From positions 124,001-188,000 of the forward strand of contig CAZCVI010000002.1 of NCBI GenBank assembly GCA_964502145.1: a stretch of DNA of 64,000 bases, written 5' to 3'. Both the position numbers and the translations under genes were made by a program. Under the pieces are notes generated by a model. That model searched no databases. It had not been told where the DNA came from and was given only the letters and a program-made list of their open reading frames with translations. Positions 23,944-31,452 of this stretch are shown here, piece by piece (the stretch's first letter is position 1; each line of letters begins with the position of its first letter). The stretch is from CAZCVI01 sp964502145. GTDB taxonomy: Bacteria; Acidobacteriota; Aminicenantia; UBA2199.

Positions 23944-24555
23944 TTAGATGACACCTGCCTTTTTGAGGTATGCGATGACGGTTTCCACTTCTTGGTCAAT
24001 GGTGTGGGTATCGGCGTCAAGTATGATCTCGGCGCGTAATGGTTCTTCGTAAGGGGCGGAAATACCGGTAAACTCTTTGATCTCGCCATTCTTGGCTTTT
24101 TTATACAGTCCTTTGGGGTCTCGTTGTTCGCAGGTATCTATGGACGCTTTGACATAAATTTCGATAAAGCGACCAGCCCCGAGGAGTTCTCTGCCAAAAT
24201 CGCGGTCTTTGCGATAAGGGGAAATAAAGGCGGTGGTGGTAATGACGCCCGCATCGGCGAACAGGTTACCTACTTCTGCAATACGACGGATATTCTCTTC
24301 GCGATCAGCGGGGGAAAAACCGAGGTTCTTGTTGAGACCGTGACGGATATTGTCGCCATCCAGTACATAGGTTAATTTACCGATTTGATGCAGCCGGGCA
24401 GTCACCTCGTTGGCAATAGTGGATTTGCCACTGGCGGAAAGTCCGGTAAACCATAATAATACGCCTTTTTGTTTGAGAAGGGCTTCACGCTCTTCACGAC
24501 TTACTTTGTGCTCGTGCCAAGTGATGTGGGTGGCTTTCTGAAAATTGCTATTCAT
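23944..24555 (-). CDS. cysC: Adenylylsulfate kinase
   Basis: This 203-aa protein matches APS kinase throughout: WFTGLSASGKSTIANEV (P-loop, Gly38-Thr46), VLDGDNIRHGLNKNLGFSPADREENIRR, ITTTAFISPYRKDRD, FIEIYVKASIDTCEQRDPKGLYKKA and EPLRAEIILD. It phosphorylates adenosine 5'-phosphosulfate to PAPS, the sulfate donor for sulfotransferases and sulfate assimilation. Length is standard. No sulfurylase or sulfotransferase gene is adjacent, so the pathway context is missing here. Confidence 0.97.
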   Translation of the reverse strand: MNSNFQKATHITWHEHKVSREEREALLKQKGVLLWFTGLSASGKSTIANEVTARLHQIGKLTYVLDGDNIRHGLNKNLGFSPADREENIRRIAEVGNLFADAGVITTTAFISPYRKDRDFGRELLGAGRFIEIYVKASIDTCEQRDPKGLYKKAKNGEIKEFTGISAPYEEPLRAEIILDADTHTIDQEVETVIAYLKKAGVI

Positions 24556-24692
24556 TGCTGTACTTATCCTCCAAAGGGTGATGTTGTGTTTTCTTTTTTG
24601 TTTTCTTTTTATTATTATTTTATTTTAAACAATAAAAGGTAACGATAGCAAATTATTGGCATAAATGCAAGGAATTTGTGCGGAAAAAAATG

Positions 24693-24728
24693 TGGACGAT
24701 ATGGACAGTATGGACGATATGGACGATG
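24693..24728. repeat. Four 9-bp tandem repeats (TGGACGATA family)
   Basis: TGGACGATA, TGGACAGTA, TGGACGATA and TGGACGATG follow without gaps in the 185-bp gap between the methyltransferase and cysC genes. The complementary unit (TATCGTCCA) recurs in the array at 31161-31196. Confidence 0.85.
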
Positions 24729-24740
24729 GGGATGGTGAAT

Positions 24741-25388
24741 TTATTCTAGAGAGGGGGATTTGACTTTGAGAGAGAGGGTGTTTTTCTGGTCGATCATCAT
24801 TAATTCGAGGTTTAGAACTTTGGCAATATAATGGAAGGTTTTGGGGGTGAAGAAGGAGATGTGGGTGGCATCGCGGCGATACCACCACTGGAAGAATTGT
24901 GCAGCCACGGGAGTTTGCAGGGGATGGAATAGGGTCATAATGGCCAATATGCCACCGGGATTGAGCAATTCTTTTAATAAGGTGAGTGTCTCAAAGGGAT
25001 TTTTGAGATGTTCCAGTACCTCGGTACAGGTGATGAGATCATAGGTGTGCCCAAAATATATTTTTTCCGGGGCAAAGTAGGGGTCATAGACGTGTACGTC
25101 GTATCCTCTTTTTTTTAAGAGTGAGGCCAACACAGGGCCAGGACCGCTACCGAAATCAAGGGCGGTTTGGATGTGGGGGTGGAAAGGGTGAATGCTTTTT
25201 GCTATGAACTGTTCTAACATGGACACGTATCCACATTCTTCGACAGTATTTATATGTTGGAGATATCTTTGCCGTTCTTGTTCGGGAGGAAGTATTTTTG
25301 ACTCTGCAATGGCAATAAAATAGCACTTGGGGCAGAAATAGTAATAAAGGATAGGGCACAACGGCCCGGCACAAATTTTACAGCCCAT
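24741..25388 (-). CDS. Class I SAM-dependent methyltransferase with N-terminal zinc-ribbon-like Cys pairs
   Basis: The 215-aa protein starts with two Cys pairs (CKIC and CPKC, residues 3-21) typical of a small zinc ribbon. A Rossmann methyltransferase follows: ALDFGSGPGPVLASLLKKRGYDVHVYDP (SAM motif I with acidic end of strand 2), YDLITCTEVLEHLKNPFETL, and GGILAIMT. The fold resembles UbiG/COG2227-like enzymes. The substrate is unknown. The gene follows the small exported-protein gene after 13 nt on the same strand. Confidence 0.85.
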   Translation of the reverse strand: MGCKICAGPLCPILYYYFCPKCYFIAIAESKILPPEQERQRYLQHINTVEECGYVSMLEQFIAKSIHPFHPHIQTALDFGSGPGPVLASLLKKRGYDVHVYDPYFAPEKIYFGHTYDLITCTEVLEHLKNPFETLTLLKELLNPGGILAIMTLFHPLQTPVAAQFFQWWYRRDATHISFFTPKTFHYIAKVLNLELMMIDQKNTLSLKVKSPSLE

Positions 25389-25401
25389 CAGGGGGAATTT
25401 A

Positions 25402-25872
25402 TTACTCCTTTATAAAGGGTGGAAGTTCTTTATAACTCTTCTGGGTCAGAAAGAGACTGCTGTCATAGTAATATTTATCCGCTTCTTTAACGAGAATGAT
25501 GACAAAAATTTCACCACCGACTTTTTTCACCATGCCAGCCATTCCGTCTTTACCTTCAAAGGTAGTCATCAGGCGGAACTCAGTGACGTCAATGATGTCC
25601 TTGGCATTGGCCTTGTATTTGGTAAAAATGCGATCCATATCGGCTGGGTTCTGGGAGATTATGGCTTGGTATTCACTCCGTTTTTCTTCGGGCATTAGCG
25701 CGATGATGGTGGTATAGTCACTGGTTTGGAGTGCTAAAAGGATTGCCTTGGTCACGGCATTGGGATCGGCTTGATCCACTTCGGCAGCCTGTAAAAGAGA
25801 ATAAAAACCGTAAAATCCCAACGCCAAGAAGCATACAATATAAATACATCGGCTGGTTGCTTTAAGCATCAA
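25402..25872 (-). CDS. Small exported or membrane-anchored protein of unknown function
   Basis: The 156-aa product has an N-terminal hydrophobic segment (CIYIVCFLALGFYGFYSLLQAAE, residues 9-31) that could be a signal peptide cleaved after QAA. A mixed alpha/beta domain follows, resembling small stress or lumazine-like exported folds (TTIIALMPEEKRSEYQ, EFRLMTTFEGKDGMAGMVKKVGGEIFVIILVKEADKYYYDSS). AGGAGG precedes the ATG. I do not recognise a family. Confidence 0.7.
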   Translation of the reverse strand: MMLKATSRCIYIVCFLALGFYGFYSLLQAAEVDQADPNAVTKAILLALQTSDYTTIIALMPEEKRSEYQAIISQNPADMDRIFTKYKANAKDIIDVTEFRLMTTFEGKDGMAGMVKKVGGEIFVIILVKEADKYYYDSSLFLTQKSYKELPPFIKE

Positions 25873-25992
25873 ATCCTCCTAAAAGCTTTTATTCTTCATC
25901 TTCCACTGTTCTTGGCTTTCTCCTGCGATACTAACCGATTTTATAATATTATATCATACCAGCTTATTAAAAAAAAAACAAGTAGAAAAACA

Positions 25993-26055
25993 GCCTAAAT
26001 TCACTGCCGTGTTAAAAAAAATTATGGTTTCGAGATTATGGCAGTGAATTTAGGC
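25993..26055 (-). terminator. 16-bp perfect inverted repeat after the S46 peptidase gene
   Basis: GCCTAAATTCACTGCC (25993-26008) and GGCAGTGAATTTAGGC (26040-26055) are exact complements around 31 nt. They start 12 bp after the peptidase stop, with an A/T-rich tract (T-run on the minus strand, 25968-25978) beyond. A terminator for the minus-strand gene is the likeliest role. Confidence 0.6.
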
Positions 26056-26067
26056 AGTAGAAAGTAT

Positions 26068-28248
26068 TTATTTGATATTCATTTCGGTTATGAGGTGTCC
26101 GGCGCCAGCGAATTTATCGAGGAACCAGAGAATATACCGAATATCAACGCCGATGGAACGACTGTATTTTTCATCCCAGCCAAAATCGTTGATCGTGGCT
26201 TCATACACGCGGTCGAAATTAAGGCCGATCAATTGACCCCAGGCATTTAAAACGGGGCTTCCCGAATTGCCGCCGGTGGTGTCCATATTAAAAAGGATGT
26301 TAACGGGAACATCTTTTAATCCGGGATGCATAAACATACCGTATTCTTTGTTTTTGGAGAGGTTCAGCAATCGTTCGGGGGCGATATAGGGGGGCAGGCC
26401 GGTATTTTTTTCTACTACGCCGCTTAGAGTGGTAAATGGTTTGTAATACACGGCATCGGCGGGAGAATAGCCGCGAATATGACCATAAGTTAATCGTAAC
26501 GTGCTGTTGGCATCAGGAATAAAGTGGGTGCCTTTAAACTCTTTTTTGACATCGATCAATTGCGCGGATAATTCATCAAGTATTCCTTTTTGTTGTTCCT
26601 CTTTATTTTTCTTATTTTGGAACGTCGGATAGAGCGCGGCAGCCAGTCGGAGGAAGGGATCATCGATTTGCTGTAATTCGAGGGTGCTCTTGGAGAATAA
26701 ACCGATGAGGTAATCGTTTTCATAGAGCTTTGAAGTGCTGTAGGCTTTTTCTATGAAGGAATCGACAGCTTTTTCCACTTCCACTTCAACACCTTCTTTT
26801 CTGGCCAGGATAAGTTCTTCCACGGCAGGCACGCGATAGGGGACGGGCATGGTAGCGGCTCTCATCAAGACCGCTTTTAAGATGATTTTATCGGCTGCGG
26901 GCACATAGTTTCGTAAACCCAGGGTCATGAATTGTTTGGTGCGGTCGAAATTACGCTCCATATATTCGGATTCACGGTCGGTGTCTTTCTTTTTTAATTC
27001 GATAGAGGCTTCATATACGGTATACGCATTGGCTAACATGGCACTGCTACGATTGAAGAATTGCAGCAGGAGGTCATAATTGGCGTCCTTGCGTTTTTCG
27101 CTGTAAAGCTCTTTAAGCCGTTCCAAGACTGTGCCGTATTTTTGCTGGCGTTTGGGATCGGCATTGATAAAGGCCAACATCTCTTTTTCTTCTTGTTGTT
27201 TTTTTTCGGTCAGTTTCAGGGCTTTTAGTGCTTTTAACTGGCCTTTATAGGATTTCATGGTATTCCACAAGCCTTTCAGTTGCGGGGCCAATTTGATCTC
27301 TGTGTCACGGTCTTTTTTGCTCAGTTCTTCCAGCACGTGGATGTTCCAACTGAATAATTCGACGACGTATGGTTTGCGTATTTCTTCTTCGAAAGCGTAA
27401 AAATAGGAGGAGCGATGTCTGAAAGTCGAGCCGGGGTAGCCAAGAATAAACACGAAATCTTCTTCTTTGACTCCTTCTGGGGCCACTTGGAGGTATTTTT
27501 TAGGGTGGAAGGGGATATTTTTTTCCGAGTATTCAGCGGAGGAACCATCTGGGGCGACATAGGCTCTCATGAAGGTAAAATCGCCGGTATGTCTGGGCCA
27601 CATCCAGTTATCGAGTTCGCCACCGTATTCACCGATACTACGGGGTGGGGCATACACGAGGCGGATGTCTTTTAAATAGGTATAGATAAATAATATGTAG
27701 GTTTTACCCTGGAACATCTCGGCGACTTCGGCGCGGCGACCGGGTAATTTTTTCTCTGTGAGCACGACCATATCTTTGATTGTTTTTTCAATGGCTTTGG
27801 TACGTTCTGCATAGGTCATTTTTTTCTTGATGGCTTTTAAGATGTCTTGGGAGACATCCTGGTAGGATTCGATTAAACGAACAGTGTATCCTTTGGCGGG
27901 TAATTCGGTGGCGCGTTCCATGGCGGTAAAACCGGTGAGCATATAATCTTTATCCTGGGTGGTGACGGATTGAATAGCGCGAAAGGCGCAATGGTAATTG
28001 GTTAGTATTAAACCCTCGGGTGACACAAAGGAGGCGGTACAGCCGCTTAAATTAATAATGCCATCAATCACGCTGACGCCAGCGGGATTGTACAGCTCCT
28101 TGGAATCGAGTTGAAAGCCAAGGACTTTGAGGTCCAGTTTACTTATTTCACTCAATGGGATCATGCCCTCTTCAGAATAAAGGGCGAGGGGTAACGAACA
28201 GCAAAGCAACAGGATTGCTGCGAATAGAATACATCTTTTTAATGTCAT
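26068..28248 (-). CDS. S46-family dipeptidyl-peptidase (DPP7/DPP11-like)
   Basis: The 726-aa protein has a signal peptide (CILFAAILLLCCSLPLALYS), then the S46 chymotrypsin-like core. His86 lies in LILTNYHCAF, an Asp in GGELDNWMWPRHTGDF, and the nucleophile Ser662 in MDTTGGNSGSPV; a helical lid occupies the middle. Family members remove dipeptides from peptide N-termini in the periplasm. Arg680 lies 18 residues after the nucleophile (LNFDR). This is the spacing at which DPP11 has the Arg that selects Asp/Glu at P1 and DPP7 has Gly, so acidic preference is predicted. An AGGAG ribosome site precedes the ATG. Confidence 0.93.
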   Translation of the reverse strand: MTLKRCILFAAILLLCCSLPLALYSEEGMIPLSEISKLDLKVLGFQLDSKELYNPAGVSVIDGIINLSGCTASFVSPEGLILTNYHCAFRAIQSVTTQDKDYMLTGFTAMERATELPAKGYTVRLIESYQDVSQDILKAIKKKMTYAERTKAIEKTIKDMVVLTEKKLPGRRAEVAEMFQGKTYILFIYTYLKDIRLVYAPPRSIGEYGGELDNWMWPRHTGDFTFMRAYVAPDGSSAEYSEKNIPFHPKKYLQVAPEGVKEEDFVFILGYPGSTFRHRSSYFYAFEEEIRKPYVVELFSWNIHVLEELSKKDRDTEIKLAPQLKGLWNTMKSYKGQLKALKALKLTEKKQQEEKEMLAFINADPKRQQKYGTVLERLKELYSEKRKDANYDLLLQFFNRSSAMLANAYTVYEASIELKKKDTDRESEYMERNFDRTKQFMTLGLRNYVPAADKIILKAVLMRAATMPVPYRVPAVEELILARKEGVEVEVEKAVDSFIEKAYSTSKLYENDYLIGLFSKSTLELQQIDDPFLRLAAALYPTFQNKKNKEEQQKGILDELSAQLIDVKKEFKGTHFIPDANSTLRLTYGHIRGYSPADAVYYKPFTTLSGVVEKNTGLPPYIAPERLLNLSKNKEYGMFMHPGLKDVPVNILFNMDTTGGNSGSPVLNAWGQLIGLNFDRVYEATINDFGWDEKYSRSIGVDIRYILWFLDKFAGAGHLITEMNIK

Positions 28249-28317
28249 GGGAAATTCTCCTAATCTGTTTTGTTATTAAACGACTAAATAAAAATTATTT
28301 TACCGGATTTGCTCGTA

Positions 28318-30624
28318 TTAGTCAATTGTTTGGTTATTGGGTTGGGCTTTTATTTCGAGGTAAAGACTCTGCAAAATATCCTTGATGATGCGGTAAAAAG
28401 AGAATGGAAAGACAAAGGTGCGGACATTATAGGCTTTGAATTCGGCGAATCCCTCGGATTTGTCTAAAAAGAGGTAGATGCGTTGGGGCAGGGTCAGGCC
28501 ACGGAGAAGAAATTCGCGTAACATTTCGGGGTCGCAGAGCAGGATATCCATTTCTTTCATCTGGGGCTCGTTGTATACGACCACTGTATCCAGTGTCGTT
28601 TCGGCTAGGGATTCGAGTAGTGCGGCGGTTAATTGCCGGTGGTGGAAATTTAATAGAATGCGTGGCGCGGTGGGCTCCAAAAACTGGGAAAAGGGGATTT
28701 TATCCTGGTTTAACATTGCCTCGTTTCCGGGTACTTTCTTCTGGATAATAGGGGCCAGCATCTGGGCGATATGGGGGAACCGTGTGAAAAATCGCATCCA
28801 ATCGCCCAGGTTGATGTGACTGCATGTAGTAAACGCATGGGCGAGATAGTCGTTGAGCAGTTCTTTTTTCATGACCAGTGTCATGCGATGCTCGATGATG
28901 GCTCGTTCCAAGAGTTCAAAATCAAAGTCCTGGGATTGGATTAATCGTTTCAAGGCTGTGAACCCCTCTTCTATGCGCTTGAATTCCAGGAACATATCAT
29001 GGAAACTGGTTTTTATGCGTCGTAGTTCGCCTTTTTCCTGGGGGGTGAGGTTGGTTTCCCGTTTGGTTATAAAAAGGGACAATGATTCGTTGATATTGTG
29101 GTAGGTGTCGATATCCAGGGTTTTTATGTATTTGAAGATGTTCAGAAACAGCAGGGTTAATTCGAGATTGTTGGCATTGATGATCTTGGCAAACAATTTG
29201 GCAATGAACTCTTTGTCCTTAAAATTGAAGATCAGTTCCATGGGTATTATTTTTTCGATCAGTTGCAGGTATTTTTTGGTTTTGGAGACTGCCAGGTCTT
29301 CTACCACGATTTTTTCTAACAGGCGTTTGACTGTGGTTACTGGGAACAATTGGGATATGGTGTCAAAGTAGTCCTGGCCCATAAAAAAGAATTCCCGTTC
29401 CCGTTCGGGGTCAAACAAGAGGTCTTTAACTTTAAACTCGTAATTCTCTTTTACTTTTGTCAGCAGTAGTTCTTTGAGGCGGTAGGTATCGGACAAAAAA
29501 ATATTTTTGACCAATTCTACCAGATCGGGTACATCGTTATAGGGGAGGAAGCGCACAATGATGGCTTGGTCCTCGAAAGAAAGGGTAAAAAAGTGGTGGA
29601 CAAAATAATCCAAGCCCTCTTTGAGGGAGAGGAGGGTACGGATGATTGATTCGTTAAGGGGTTCTTTTGCCCTGTAGAGGGTGAAAAGGAAGGGCGAGGC
29701 GACATCGTTTCCAGCCAGTTCTTCGATGATCGTGGGGCGTAGTTTTTCATCATCCGAATAGGTGGCTTCGATAAAGGAGATGATTTCATCTTTTTTGCTT
29801 TTGCAGATCATGGCCAGTAGGAGTTGTCGCACGCGGATATCGCGGACATGGGCGAACTTTTCTTGTAAATTTCCAAGTTGTTCTTCCATGATAAATTGGT
29901 AGCGGGTGAGGTATTGTTTGAAATGATGGGTGAGCAGGTACAGTTCATCGCATTCTGGGGCGGTGATGCAGGGAATCTGGTGGAATCGGGTTTCGTAGAA
30001 TCCTAAAATCTCGTTATCGTGGAAAATATCGCCGGTGATGCAGAGGATTTCAAAGGCGCCGTTTTGGATGAGTGGGTCCGGGCTGTTGAGGAATTTGGTG
30101 AACACGGTGACGTGTTCGGGGGTGAGGATACGTCGTAATATATCGAGGGCGATTTTAAAGGATTTGGGGTTCTTCTGGCCTTCCAGGAAACGGGGCATGA
30201 GGGCCAGGATGGGGTTATTTTCCTTGATGCGGCTGATTTCGGCGTTGATTGTGCTCAAGAGCATCGGATTATTTATCTTTTGCAGGGTTTGATTTAGAAT
30301 GTTGAGGGCGGAGCGGTCGTTAAATTTTGAAACGGAGATGATCGCTTCTTGTTGGAGGCGGGAGTGTTGCACCGTGTCGATGATTTTTTTCAAGGCAAAC
30401 AGGAAGGATGGGCATCGCAGGTAACCGGCGACGCGGATAATTTCCATGCGTAAATCTGGGACCAGTGAGGAATCGTTTAACAGGCTGATCATTAATTCTT
30501 CGGCGGGCTTTTCGCCTTCTTTGACCAGGTTTTCAAGGGCCATGCGGAATTCCATTCCTTTGAATTGACTGGCATGGGTTACAAGTGTTTTGATCTTTTC
30601 TAATATTGTATTTTTTTCGTCCAT
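28318..30624 (-). CDS. HEAT-repeat protein with degenerate receiver-like C-terminus
   Basis: The ATG at 30624 (MDEKNTILEK) is preferred to a TTG at 30648. The 768-aa cytosolic protein is almost entirely helical, with HEAT-like repeats in the first half (DLRMEIIRVAGYLRCPSFL, DPLIQNGAFEILCITGD). From about 660 the pattern RILLNFHHRQLTAALLESL, DTVVVYNEPQMKEMDILLCD, RIYLFLDKSEGFAEFKAYNVRTFVFPFSFYRIIKDIL follows the strand/helix order of a response-regulator receiver, including a Lys-containing fourth strand, though acidic-pocket residues are unclear. No known family is recognised; a protein-interaction scaffold is plausible. Confidence 0.7.
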   Translation of the reverse strand: MDEKNTILEKIKTLVTHASQFKGMEFRMALENLVKEGEKPAEELMISLLNDSSLVPDLRMEIIRVAGYLRCPSFLFALKKIIDTVQHSRLQQEAIISVSKFNDRSALNILNQTLQKINNPMLLSTINAEISRIKENNPILALMPRFLEGQKNPKSFKIALDILRRILTPEHVTVFTKFLNSPDPLIQNGAFEILCITGDIFHDNEILGFYETRFHQIPCITAPECDELYLLTHHFKQYLTRYQFIMEEQLGNLQEKFAHVRDIRVRQLLLAMICKSKKDEIISFIEATYSDDEKLRPTIIEELAGNDVASPFLFTLYRAKEPLNESIIRTLLSLKEGLDYFVHHFFTLSFEDQAIIVRFLPYNDVPDLVELVKNIFLSDTYRLKELLLTKVKENYEFKVKDLLFDPEREREFFFMGQDYFDTISQLFPVTTVKRLLEKIVVEDLAVSKTKKYLQLIEKIIPMELIFNFKDKEFIAKLFAKIINANNLELTLLFLNIFKYIKTLDIDTYHNINESLSLFITKRETNLTPQEKGELRRIKTSFHDMFLEFKRIEEGFTALKRLIQSQDFDFELLERAIIEHRMTLVMKKELLNDYLAHAFTTCSHINLGDWMRFFTRFPHIAQMLAPIIQKKVPGNEAMLNQDKIPFSQFLEPTAPRILLNFHHRQLTAALLESLAETTLDTVVVYNEPQMKEMDILLCDPEMLREFLLRGLTLPQRIYLFLDKSEGFAEFKAYNVRTFVFPFSFYRIIKDILQSLYLEIKAQPNNQTID

Positions 30625-30631
30625 TGGTTTT

Positions 30632-30637
30632 ATTATA
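30632..30637 (-). promoter_or_regulatory. -10 box adjacent to the HEAT-protein start
   Basis: A consensus TATAAT lies 7 nt before the ATG at 30624 on the minus strand, and there is no Shine-Dalgarno sequence. No good -35 box is visible. If functional, the transcript would be leaderless. Confidence 0.35.
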
Positions 30638-30814
30638 GCAAAAATCAAATTGTTTTAGAATCATCTGGAAAAAATATAAATTCCTCTTAATTCGGAACTG
30701 TTCGGGTAAGATGATCGATGAGTACGATATTCATCGTGATTGCAGAAAACAAAGGGGGGGGGGCTTAAGTGGTGAAAATATGTTTCGTCCGTTGGGTTTT
30801 TGTAATTATTTATA

Positions 30815-30874
30815 GAACTGTCTATCTTTTTGTAGAATTATCTATCTTTTTGTAGAATTTTCCTGTTTTTCGTA
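30815..30874. repeat. Three 20-bp tandem repeats
   Basis: GAACTGTCTATCTTTTTGTA (30815-30834), GAATTATCTATCTTTTTGTA (30835-30854) and GAATTTTCCTGTTTTTCGTA (30855-30874) are consecutive, with progressive divergence and a decayed fourth unit. Confidence 0.85.
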
Positions 30875-31113
30875 GAATTTTTTGGTTTTAGAGACAAATT
30901 TCTAATTTCAGTTACAATTTTTTAATAATTTTTAAAAAATTGCGGTTACAGGGACAATTTTTTAAAAATTCCTTGAAAATTGTAGTGGTGCGGAGAAAAT
31001 TGTAGCCATGGGGACTTTTTTTTAAATATTTTTGAAAACATGCACCTACAGGTCCAATTTTGTAGGCAGGGAGTTTGTAGGCAGTGTTTACATATTTGGA
31101 TGGCTATTGTAGA

Positions 31114-31130
31114 TGCGACATCTTGTCGCA
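31114..31130. other. Perfect palindrome TGCGACA-TCT-TGTCGCA
   Basis: Seven-base arms are exact complements around three bases. It lies about 110 bp before the -35 box of the NRPS promoter, so a regulator-binding site is possible. It could also be a dispersed repeat. Confidence 0.4.
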
Positions 31131-31160
31131 TTGATAAAGGCATAAAGCAAAATAGATACG

Positions 31161-31196
31161 GTCCACTTAGTCCATATCGTCCACATCGTCCACAAC
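31161..31196. repeat. Four 9-bp tandem repeats (GTCCACATC family)
   Basis: GTCCACTTA, GTCCATATC, GTCCACATC and GTCCACAAC follow without gaps. The array reads as the complement of the TGGACGATA array at 24693-24728. Confidence 0.85.
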
Positions 31197-31240
31197 GATT
31201 TCAACAATGTGGCGGTGGATTTAGGAAAATAGTGAGGTGT

Positions 31241-31268
31241 TTGAAAAAATATTACTATGTGGTATAAT
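31241..31268 (+). promoter_or_regulatory. Promoter of the NRPS/PKS genes
   Basis: TTGAAA (31241-31246) and a consensus TATAAT (31263-31268) are 16 nt apart, giving a leader of about 175 nt to the ATG at 31453. Confidence 0.65.
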
Positions 31269-31275
31269 GCGTGTT

Positions 31276-31312
31276 GAATCAGATTGCTATGATTCTGATA
31301 TGAATCAGATTG
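31276..31312 (+). promoter_or_regulatory. Operator-like repeats just downstream of the NRPS promoter
   Basis: GAATCAGATTG occurs at 31276-31286 and again at 31302-31312. A TCTGAT in inverted sense lies between them, giving alternating direct and inverted half-sites around the expected transcription start. This is a plausible regulator-binding site. Confidence 0.45.
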
Positions 31313-31452
31313 AATTTCAAACACACACACATGTTGATAAGAAAAATGCGTGTCCCATAAGAGGCGGAAGCCTACCTAAATATAGTGCCACTGTTTCCAG
31401 CACTATTTCAAAACCAATTTCCCAATAATTAAAGGTCTCTCCGGGTGATAAA

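Larger units (their letters stand above)
30655..31240. other. AT-rich gene-free region upstream of the NRPS genes
   Basis: I see no credible gene here. The stretch 30880-31080 is made of degenerate, imperfectly repeated AT-rich phrases such as ACAATTTTTTAA and GAAAATTGTAG. The region also includes a 20-bp tandem array (30815-30874), a short palindrome (31114-31130) and a 9-bp tandem array (31161-31196). Confidence 0.6.
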
